A stretch of 9,613 nt of DNA from JAGQTE01 sp964648005. Its GTDB lineage: Bacteria; Actinomycetota; Acidimicrobiia; Acidimicrobiales; Acidimicrobilacustridaceae. Positions 1 through 4,574 of this stretch are shown piece by piece (positions within the stretch are counted from its first letter, which is position 1; every line of letters begins with the position of its first letter). The translations under genes and the position numbers were made by a program. Where the stretch lies: contig CAZYKR010000167.1 in assembly GCA_964648005.1 (NCBI GenBank), positions 1-9,613 of the forward strand, given 5' to 3'. The notes beneath the pieces are model-generated. The model was not told the DNA's origin. It made no database searches and saw only the letters and a program-made list of their open reading frames with translations.

Positions 1-1
1 G

Positions 2-988
2 GTGGCGTTCGGGCGGCCGCTGCTCGACGCCGGGTTCATCAACCGTCGGCTGCTGGTACGCGCCCTGTGGAGCAACCTGATCTTCCATTGGCTGGGCGCC
101 GACGAGGAACGCATGCGTCAGTTCCGCGAGTCGGCCCTTCGCATCACTCGTGGCTGGGACCAGGCGCGCATCTCGGCTCTGGTGTACGACAACCTCACCG
201 AGGTGATCGAACCGATCGTGTACGACGAGGCGCTCGACCTGATCCGCGCTCACCAGGCGGCAGGTCGCGAGGTCTATCTGATCTCCGCGTCGCCGATCGA
301 GATCGTGGCTCCGCTCGGCACCTTCCTGCGCGTCGACGGGGTGATCGCCAGCCGGGCGCGCATCGACGACGCCGGGCGCTACACCGGGGAGGTCGACTAC
401 TACAGCTACGGGCCGTACAAGGCCGAGGCCATGCGCGAGCTCGCCGCTGAGCGCGGCATCGACCTCGACGCGTCCTTCGCGTACTCCGACTCCGCGACGG
501 ACGTGCCGATGCTCGAAGCGGTCGGCCATCCGGTTGCCGTCAACCCCGACAAGGACCTGCGGCGGCTCGCCCGCACCAATGGGTGGGAGGTGCGCACGTT
601 CGAGCACGGCGTCCCGCTCGGCGAGCGGGTGGCGCTCCCCACCCGGGCACGCGCCGCGGCGGTCGTCGGCGGCGCGCTGGCGCTCGGCGCCGTCGCAGGC
701 GTCGTGGCCTGGCGGCGCGGGCTACGCCCGTCGCGTTGGGTCGCCCGGTCCGGCGCACAGGTGTCGGCACCAGCAGCGACCCCGCTGGACCGCGTACGCC
801 GATGGCCGTCGACGTTGCTGGGGCGACGCCCGGTCGCCGCCGACCGGCGCCGACCTGCGCCCGGACGCGCGCCGGCGCGCCTGCGTCCCCTCGAGGACGG
901 GCGCGCCGGTCGAAGCTCGCTCGTACGTGGCGGTGCCGGGACGAACCCGGTCACCGCATCGATCAGGCGGCGTCCTGCAGCTTCTTGA
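2..988 (+). CDS. HAD-IB family phosphatase (SerB-like), 5'-truncated, with C-terminal membrane anchor
   Basis: Haloacid dehalogenase subfamily IB hydrolase, a group that cleaves phosphomonoesters (phosphoserine phosphatase is the best-known member); the substrate here is not evident. Numbering from the first full codon, motif II is LISASP (residues 93-98), the motif III lysine is K140 in GPYKAE, and the motif IV Mg-binding acids are in SDSATD (162-167). Motif I (DxDxT, the nucleophilic Asp) is absent and must lie before the window, so the GTG at position 2 is an internal codon and the gene is partial. A hydrophobic stretch at 218-237 followed by arginines looks like a C-terminal membrane anchor, as in several actinobacterial HAD-IB proteins. 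The last 90 residues are Arg/Pro-rich, low complexity, with weaker third-position GC. The 3' end overlaps the opposing micro-protein gene by 26 bp. Family call is firm; substrate unknown. Confidence 0.88.
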   Translation: MAFGRPLLDAGFINRRLLVRALWSNLIFHWLGADEERMRQFRESALRITRGWDQARISALVYDNLTEVIEPIVYDEALDLIRAHQAAGREVYLISASPIEIVAPLGTFLRVDGVIASRARIDDAGRYTGEVDYYSYGPYKAEAMRELAAERGIDLDASFAYSDSATDVPMLEAVGHPVAVNPDKDLRRLARTNGWEVRTFEHGVPLGERVALPTRARAAAVVGGALALGAVAGVVAWRRGLRPSRWVARSGAQVSAPAATPLDRVRRWPSTLLGRRPVAADRRRPAPGRAPARLRPLEDGRAGRSSLVRGGAGTNPVTASIRRRPAAS

Positions 989-1040
989 CCGCGAACGCGG
1001 CCAGGGCGAGCAGGGCGACGATGACGATGATCTTCTTCAT
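963..1040 (-). CDS. 25-residue single-span membrane micro-protein (DLW-39-like N-terminus)
   Basis: A short reading frame starting at ATG (1040-1038) and ending at TGA (965-963) encodes a peptide that begins MKKIIVIVALLALAAF, continues AVKKLQDAA and stops. It has two lysines, a run of about 16 hydrophobic residues, two more lysines and a short polar tail, the architecture of a tiny inner-membrane protein. The start resembles actinobacterial DLW-39 family proteins (MKKLL.. then a hydrophobic run), but it is shorter and lacks the DLW motif, so that relation is only a suggestion. A TACACT -10 element lies 8 bp before the ATG, placing transcription start at or within a base or two of the A, which suits a leaderless message; no Shine-Dalgarno is visible. 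It converges on the phosphatase gene and overlaps its 3' end by 26 bp. The function is unknown. Confidence 0.6.
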   Translation of the reverse strand: MKKIIVIVALLALAAFAVKKLQDAA

Positions 1041-1048
1041 GGGGCGGC

Positions 1049-1054
1049 AGTGTA
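1049..1054 (-). promoter_or_regulatory. -10 element TACACT for the micro-protein, leaderless arrangement
   Basis: On the minus strand TACACT fits the actinobacterial TAnnnT -10 pattern. Eight bases separate it from the ATG at 1040, so the expected start of transcription coincides with the start codon. A weak TGGATG (1080-1075) lies 20 bp upstream and is a poor -35. Confidence 0.45.
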
Positions 1055-1120
1055 GGTCGCGCCCCGCGGCCGTGCATCCACGACGCCGCCGATGCCGATC
1101 AGCCGTGAACTCGTCAGCCG

Positions 1121-2056
1121 TCAGACAGCGAGCAGGTCGCGTGCGCCGGTGTCGCTCGAGGGGTGACGCAGCTTCGACATCGCCCGTGCCTCGATCTGGC
1201 GGATGCGCTCACGCGTGAGGTTGAAGTGCTCCCCGACCTCTTCGAGGGTGCGGGGCTCGCCACGATCGAGACCGAAACGCAGCTTGAGGATCTCGCGCTC
1301 GCGCTCGTCGAGCGGCGCCAGCAGTCGCTGGATCTCCTCGGGGAGCAGGGACGTCGCCGCCGTCTCGAACGGGGACTCGGCCGAGCGGTCCTCGACCACG
1401 TCGCCCAGCTCCGCGTCGCCGTCCTCGCGCAGCGGCTCCGACAGCGACAACGGCTCGGCAGCGAAGCGCAGGGCCTCGGTGACCTTGTCCTCCGGCATCT
1501 CGACCTCGGCCGACAGCTCGGCGAGGGTTGCCGGTCGTCCGAGCTTCAGCTCGAGCCGGGCCCGGGCCTTCTGCAACCGGGCGAGGGTGTCGCCGGCGTG
1601 CACAGGCAGGCGAATGGTGCGCCCGGTGTTGGCGATGCCTCGGGTGATCGCCTGACGGATCCACCACGTTGCGTAGGTCGAGAACTTGAAGCCCTTGCGC
1701 CAGTCGAACTTCTCGACGGCGTGCATCAGGCCGAGGTTGCCCTCCTGGATCAGGTCGAGCAGGGGCAGACCGGACGCCTGGTACTTCTTGGCGATCGACA
1801 CGACGAGACGGAGGTTCGACTGCACGAACGTGCGCTCGGCGTCTTCGCCCTCGCGGACCGTCTTGCGGAGCTCGCGCTTGCGAGCCGGCGTGAGGTTGCC
1901 GCCGGCATCCATCTCGGCCCGCGCCGCGACGCCGGCCTCGATGGCCTGCGCCAGGCGAACCTCGTCCTCCTTGGTGAGCAGCGGGTACTGACCGATGTCG
2001 GTCAGGTACAACCGGACGAGGTCTTCCTCGTCACGCTCAACTCGCTCCTTCGCCAA
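1121..2056 (-). CDS. RNA polymerase sigma-70 factor, RpoD/SigA-SigB type (group 1/2), 311 aa
   Basis: Primary-like sigma factor that directs RNA polymerase core to -10/-35 promoters. Region 1.2 is at about residues 12-42 (DLVRLYLTDIGQYPLLTKED), region 2 at 76-155 including LRLVVSIAKKY, DLIQEGNLGLMHAVEKFDW and the YATWWIRQAI promoter-melting/-10 segment (128-137), region 3 at about 156-205, and region 4 at 244-299 with the helix-turn-helix TLEEVGEHFNLTRERIRQIE. There is no long acidic region 1.1, and 311 residues is close to mycobacterial SigB and far shorter than E. coli RpoD, so it may be either a compact primary factor or a group 2 relative. The start is TTG at 2056: an in-frame TGA lies upstream with no ATG or GTG between, and GAGGTG sits 4 nt before it. 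It is transcribed away from the putative lipoprotein gene, from a leader rich in inverted repeats. Confidence 0.96.
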   Translation of the reverse strand: MAKERVERDEEDLVRLYLTDIGQYPLLTKEDEVRLAQAIEAGVAARAEMDAGGNLTPARKRELRKTVREGEDAERTFVQSNLRLVVSIAKKYQASGLPLLDLIQEGNLGLMHAVEKFDWRKGFKFSTYATWWIRQAITRGIANTGRTIRLPVHAGDTLARLQKARARLELKLGRPATLAELSAEVEMPEDKVTEALRFAAEPLSLSEPLREDGDAELGDVVEDRSAESPFETAATSLLPEEIQRLLAPLDEREREILKLRFGLDRGEPRTLEEVGEHFNLTRERIRQIEARAMSKLRHPSSDTGARDLLAV

Positions 2057-2060
2057 GGTG

Positions 2061-2066
2061 CACCTC
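2061..2066 (-). promoter_or_regulatory. Shine-Dalgarno GAGGTG deciding the sigma-factor TTG start
   Basis: GAGGTG on the minus strand matches the 3' part of the anti-Shine-Dalgarno complement and ends 4 nt before the TTG at 2056-2054, a suitable distance for that register. It supports TTG as the real start; the overlapping GTG at 2062-2060 is out of frame. Confidence 0.6.
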
Positions 2067-2075
2067 GTGGGGTTC

Positions 2076-2094
2076 GGAGCCTTGGCACGGCTCC
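2076..2094 (-). promoter_or_regulatory. 6-bp hairpin in the sigma-factor leader
   Basis: GGAGCC and GGCTCC form a perfect 6-bp inverted repeat around a 7-nt loop. In the sigma-factor transcript this hairpin ends 9 nt before the GAGGTG ribosome-binding site, so it could influence translation. There is no U-tract, so it is not an intrinsic terminator. The repeat is visible; any role is inferred. Confidence 0.35.
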
Positions 2095-2125
2095 TGGTCG
2101 ATCAGATGTTGCGGGAGAACCGGCG

Positions 2126-2173
2126 GCGGATGCGAATCCGCAGCGTCCGGACCCGGGCCGCAGCGCTGCGGAT
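2126..2173. repeat. Overlapping inverted repeats with mutually exclusive pairings
   Basis: ATCCGCAGCG (2136-2145) is the perfect inverse of CGCTGCGGAT (2164-2173), giving a 10-bp stem around 18 nt. The same first arm can instead pair with GCGGAT (2126-2131) as a 6-bp stem with a 4-nt loop. The 3' part also holds a 14-nt perfect palindrome, CCGCAGCGCTGCGG (2158-2171). A transcript starting near 2195 toward the sigma gene would carry all arms. This could be an alternative-structure leader or a dimeric protein-binding site; the sequence alone does not say which. Confidence 0.45.
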
Positions 2174-2200
2174 GCTCCGGGCGTGGCCTCGACGTCTGTC

Positions 2201-2206
2201 TACGAT
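2201..2206 (+). promoter_or_regulatory. Candidate -10 TACGAT toward the putative lipoprotein gene
   Basis: TACGAT fits TAnnnT on the plus strand and overlaps the minus-strand TATCGT by five bases. No good -35 is visible. Use of this site would give a leader of about 275 nt before the GTG at 2487, which is long, so it is a weak candidate. Confidence 0.2.
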
Positions 2207-2229
2207 ACCGATGCGGTCAAGAGCGCCAA
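2202..2229 (-). promoter_or_regulatory. Candidate promoter for the sigma factor (TTGGCG, 16 bp, TATCGT)
   Basis: On the minus strand TTGGCG (2229-2224) and TATCGT (2207-2202) are separated by 16 bp. The -10 fits TAnnnT and the -35 keeps TTG and the C. Transcription would begin near 2195, giving a leader of about 140 nt that contains the inverted repeats. This is a pattern match only. Confidence 0.3.
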
Positions 2230-2486
2230 CCTGTGCGCCCGATCCCGCCAATTTGCCTTCCGACCTGCGATTTCGCGCCTCGATGCCAGAGCGAACACCC
2301 CGTCGCTGGGCTTGGCGGGCACCGCTGCGCTGCCTCGCTGCTGCTGGTTCGTGACCTCCGTCGGCATCCGTCGGGCGGTTTCCAGTGCTCCCCGCTGCCC
2401 TTCTCGATGCCTTTGCTGCGATCTCACACGATCTCCATGCCTCCCGATCGCGTCGGGTGCTCGACACAGCCGCGAGGCTGGCGCCC

Positions 2487-2951
2487 GTGCGCCGCCGTTC
2501 GCCCCTGACGACCATCCCCGCCGTCGTCCACGGCCGTCGGGCGATCATCGCCTGCGGAGCGCTGCTGGCCGTCGGACTGACCTCGGCGTGCTCGGGGAAC
2601 GAGCAGCCGGCGGCGACGCCGGGCACGGTCGCACCCCCCGGCGCCGGGAGCGCCGGCATCCCGGGTACCAGCGTGCCCCTGCCGTCGAACGACGTCATCG
2701 AGACCGCCCTCGCCACCGACCACCCCGATGCGCACACGCTGATCGTGTGGGAGCTGTTCACGCGTGAGCCCCTGGGCGGGTACCGGGTGCCCGTCGTCGA
2801 CGGCACCGATCGGACCGACGCCGTCGCCGTGTGCACGGCGGTGCTCGACGTGCTCGTCGCCGCGGGTGCCGGCGCGGACATCGAGGTGATGGACGGCGCC
2901 ACGGTGCTGGCATCGGCGACGATCGCCGAACCCACCTGCCGGGCGCGCTGA
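2487..2951 (+). CDS. Putative secreted lipoprotein of unknown function, 154 aa
   Basis: Starting at GTG 2487, the protein has an Arg-rich n-region (RRR at 2-4, RR at 17-18), a hydrophobic core (residues 19-31) and a lipobox-like LTSAC with Cys35. That suggests export, lipidation of Cys35 and attachment to the outer face of the membrane; Thr at -3 makes the lipobox non-ideal. A Pro/Ala/Gly/Thr linker follows (36-68), typical of actinobacterial lipoproteins, then a small globular domain (69-154) with Cys116 and Cys151 that could form a disulfide. I do not recognise that domain. The start is chosen because GAGG (2474-2477) lies 9 nt upstream and the signal peptide has normal length; the frame is open back to GTG 2385. 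The gene ends 20 bp from the stop of the convergent helical-protein gene. Confidence 0.68.
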   Translation: MRRRSPLTTIPAVVHGRRAIIACGALLAVGLTSACSGNEQPAATPGTVAPPGAGSAGIPGTSVPLPSNDVIETALATDHPDAHTLIVWELFTREPLGGYRVPVVDGTDRTDAVAVCTAVLDVLVAAGAGADIEVMDGATVLASATIAEPTCRAR

Positions 2952-2971
2952 GCGAGCGCTCGACCCGGCGG

Positions 2972-3601
2972 TCAGCCGTCGCCGAAGGTGCCCGGCCCGC
3001 AGATGCCGCCCGCCGCCACCACGAGCTGCTGCAGCGCGCCCTGGTGCGCCGCCGCCCGGTCCACGGCCGCGGCGTCGACCAGGTGCACCTGGGTCAGCAG
3101 TTCGCCGTCACGCCAGTCGTCGGTGGCGTCGGCGATGGCGTGGCGCAGCGTCCGCGCCAGCGGCTCGTCGGCAACCGTCGCCGTGTTGGCGAGGTGGAAC
3201 GAGTAGACCGCGATCAGGTGCGGCAGCAGCACCCGATACACGCCGACGAGCTTCTCGATCGTGGTGCTCGGATCGTCGGTGCCCGCGACCGCATCGACCA
3301 GGGAGGCGACGGCCGCGCTCGCCGGCACACACACGTCGTCGGCCGGGAGCTCGCGCAGCTCCGGGAGCCGGGCGTAGAAGCGATCGGCCCGCTCGGCGTG
3401 GTGCGCGCTGTGCACGGCCAGCCGGAGCTTCACGTCCAGCTCGGGCACGGCCGGCGTCCACGTACCGAGCACCTCGAAGAGCCGGCGCTCGACCCAGACG
3501 TAGGCGCCGACACGGCGGGCCATCGCCTCGATGCCGAACGCGCCCGGCACCTCGCGACGACTCCACGGCAGCTGCGCTCGAGGCAGGTTCGGCTCGGACA
3601 C
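2972..3601 (-). CDS. Uncharacterised all-helical protein, possibly ferritin-like fold, 209 aa
   Basis: I do not recognise this family with certainty. The start is GTG 3601, preceded by AAGGGAG with a 4-nt spacer; the open frame reaches GTG 3649 but that extension is basic and unremarkable. The protein appears almost entirely helical: amphipathic segments at about 22-46, 54-82, 113-140 and 146-175. Potential metal ligands are spaced through them: E38, the cluster H64/H67/H68/E70, E116, H128, H136, and D161/D162 with W163 and E167. Four helices with Glu and His at such positions recall ferritin-like or PaaA/MiaE-type folds, but that is inference and the ExxH pairs are not classical. There is no signal peptide or membrane span. 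It lies 81 bp downstream of the crotonase gene on the same strand, so it may be the last gene of that run, or be expressed from the TAGAGT in the gap. Confidence 0.7.
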   Translation of the reverse strand: MSEPNLPRAQLPWSRREVPGAFGIEAMARRVGAYVWVERRLFEVLGTWTPAVPELDVKLRLAVHSAHHAERADRFYARLPELRELPADDVCVPASAAVASLVDAVAGTDDPSTTIEKLVGVYRVLLPHLIAVYSFHLANTATVADEPLARTLRHAIADATDDWRDGELLTQVHLVDAAAVDRAAAHQGALQQLVVAAGGICGPGTFGDG

Positions 3602-3605
3602 TCGA

Positions 3606-3612
3606 CTCCCTT
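3606..3612 (-). promoter_or_regulatory. Shine-Dalgarno AAGGGAG deciding the helical-protein GTG start
   Basis: AAGGGAG on the minus strand lies 4 nt before GTG 3601-3599 and favours that start over the GTG 48 nt upstream. Confidence 0.5.
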
Positions 3613-3628
3613 CGCGCCGTGCTGATCG

Positions 3629-3650
3629 GGTGGCCACTCTAAACGCCACC
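3629..3650 (-). promoter_or_regulatory. Inverted repeat GGTGGC-N10-GCCACC enclosing a -10-like TAGAGT
   Basis: A perfect 6-bp inverted repeat (3629-3634 and 3645-3650) encloses ten bases. On the minus strand the sequence inside and at its edge contains TAGAGT (3641-3636), which fits TAnnnT and would start transcription about 27 nt before the helical-protein GTG. It could be a promoter within an operator, or a weak hairpin between two genes of one transcript. No -35 and no U-tract are visible. Confidence 0.3.
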
Positions 3651-3682
3651 TGTCGAACGCTCGGTGCTGCCGGCGCCCCCGG

Positions 3683-4534
3683 TCAGCGGTCTCGTTCGCC
3701 GTAGTCGCCGAAGGGCCGGTCGCGCTCGCGGATCACCTCCCGCCAACCGACCTGTTGGGCGCGCTCGACGAAGTCGAGCCCTTCCTGCGTGTGGCGTGCC
3801 ACCCCGTCGAAGATGAAGCCGAGCAGTCGGCTGGTGTCGGGCTGGTATTGATGACGGGCCACGTCGTTGAGCATCCACTTCATCATCTGCAACTGGTTCA
3901 ACGGCAGCAGCGCCATGCGTTCCGCCAACGCCACGGCGCGGCGGTCGAGCTCGTCGTCGGGCACGCACTCGAGGATCATCCCGGCGTCGGCCGCTTCCCG
4001 TGCCGTCAGCTCGTCACCGGTGAACAGGTACCGCTTCGCCCGCTCCAGGCCCAGACGGGCCACCCAGACCCACGGCGCCTCCGGCACGCCCCACACCCGT
4101 GCCGGCGGGTAGCCGAACCGAGCGGACTCGGCGGCGATGATGAGGTCGACGTTGAGCACCATGTCCGTGCCGCCGGCGATGCACCAGCCCTGCACGGCGG
4201 CGATCGTCGGCTTCGAGATGGCATGCAGCTTGGCGAACGTGTTGCCGAACCGGCCGATCATCTGCACGTCGGCCACCGTGTCCCAGACGCGACCGCGGGC
4301 ACCGTCGTTGACGGCTTGCGACGCGGTCGACCAGTCGAGCCCGAAGCCAGCGCAGAACGCCTTGCCCTCGGCCCGGACCAGCACGACCTTCACCGCTCCG
4401 TCACGGTCGGCCCGGTCGAGCTCGACGTCCAGCTCGTCGCGCAACGTCGTCGTGATGGTGTTGAACTCGTCGGGGCGGCACAACACCAGGTGCCGCACCG
4501 CGCCGTGGTCCTCGACCCGGATCGCTTCCCCCAT
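3683..4534 (-). CDS. Crotonase (enoyl-CoA hydratase/isomerase) superfamily protein, divergent active site, 283 aa
   Basis: Cytoplasmic acyl-CoA enzyme of the crotonase fold. The oxyanion-hole segments are clear: KAFCAGFGLDW (58-68) and AAVQGWCIAGGTD (112-124), followed by the usual FGYPPARVWG and RLGLERAKRYLFTGD (160-174). At the positions of rat mitochondrial enoyl-CoA hydratase Glu144 and Glu164 I read Asp124 and Pro144, so a standard syn-hydration of 2-enoyl-CoA is doubtful; an isomerase, hydrolase or other CoA-thioester reaction is equally possible. The C-terminal helical trimerisation part is complete, and the length is normal to slightly long. ATG 4534 is chosen because GAGGGGG precedes it by 6 nt; the ATG at 4540 abuts that site, and the frame open back to 4765 is antisense noise over nadE. 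It follows nadE by 40 bp on the same strand, which suggests co-transcription. Confidence 0.9.
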   Translation of the reverse strand: MGEAIRVEDHGAVRHLVLCRPDEFNTITTTLRDELDVELDRADRDGAVKVVLVRAEGKAFCAGFGLDWSTASQAVNDGARGRVWDTVADVQMIGRFGNTFAKLHAISKPTIAAVQGWCIAGGTDMVLNVDLIIAAESARFGYPPARVWGVPEAPWVWVARLGLERAKRYLFTGDELTAREAADAGMILECVPDDELDRRAVALAERMALLPLNQLQMMKWMLNDVARHQYQPDTSRLLGFIFDGVARHTQEGLDFVERAQQVGWREVIRERDRPFGDYGERDR

Positions 4535-4540
4535 CGTCAT

Positions 4541-4547
4541 CCCCCTC
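4541..4547 (-). promoter_or_regulatory. Shine-Dalgarno GAGGGGG deciding the crotonase start
   Basis: GAGGGGG ends 6 nt before ATG 4534-4532 and directly touches the in-frame ATG at 4540-4538, so initiation at 4534 is favoured. Confidence 0.5.
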
Positions 4548-4574
4548 GTGCACCGGTCGTCGTGGACCGTCGTC

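Larger units (their letters stand above)
2057..2486. other. 430-bp gene-free divergent region between the sigma factor and the putative lipoprotein
   Basis: No protein with recognisable features is encoded here. The frame of the downstream lipoprotein stays open back to a GTG at 2385, but that extension would put about 34 unremarkable residues in front of a good signal peptide, so I treat it as non-coding. What I see is a 6-bp hairpin close to the sigma start (2076-2094), a cluster of overlapping inverted repeats (2126-2173), and a symmetric TACGATA at 2201-2207, the only TA-containing sequence between there and 2487 and so the best -10 candidate for either direction. From about 2230 to 2460 I see no repeat, RNA gene or binding site I can name. 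Confidence 0.55.

Noticed and set aside
1091..1127. Repeated TCAGCCG units after the sigma-factor stop as a regulatory repeat
   Set aside because: Two short direct copies are easily expected by chance in GC-rich DNA, and they form no hairpin.
1163..2767. A 534-codon plus-strand frame through the sigma factor and into the divergent region
   Set aside because: It is antisense to a well-conserved sigma-70 gene and has no recognisable domain. It is also out of frame with the lipoprotein.
2102..2935. A 277-codon minus-strand frame opposite the putative lipoprotein
   Set aside because: Ser/Thr/Ala-rich shadow composition. The plus strand has a ribosome-binding site, signal peptide and lipobox-like site, so that strand is preferred.
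2953..2962. Palindrome CGAGCGCTCG between convergent genes as a terminator
   Set aside because: The stem can be only about four base pairs with a near-zero loop, and there is no T-run on either side.
4554..4569. CGGTC/GACCG inverted repeat between nadE and the crotonase gene as a terminator
   Set aside because: Only five base pairs, no T-run, and the 40-bp same-strand gap fits co-transcription better.
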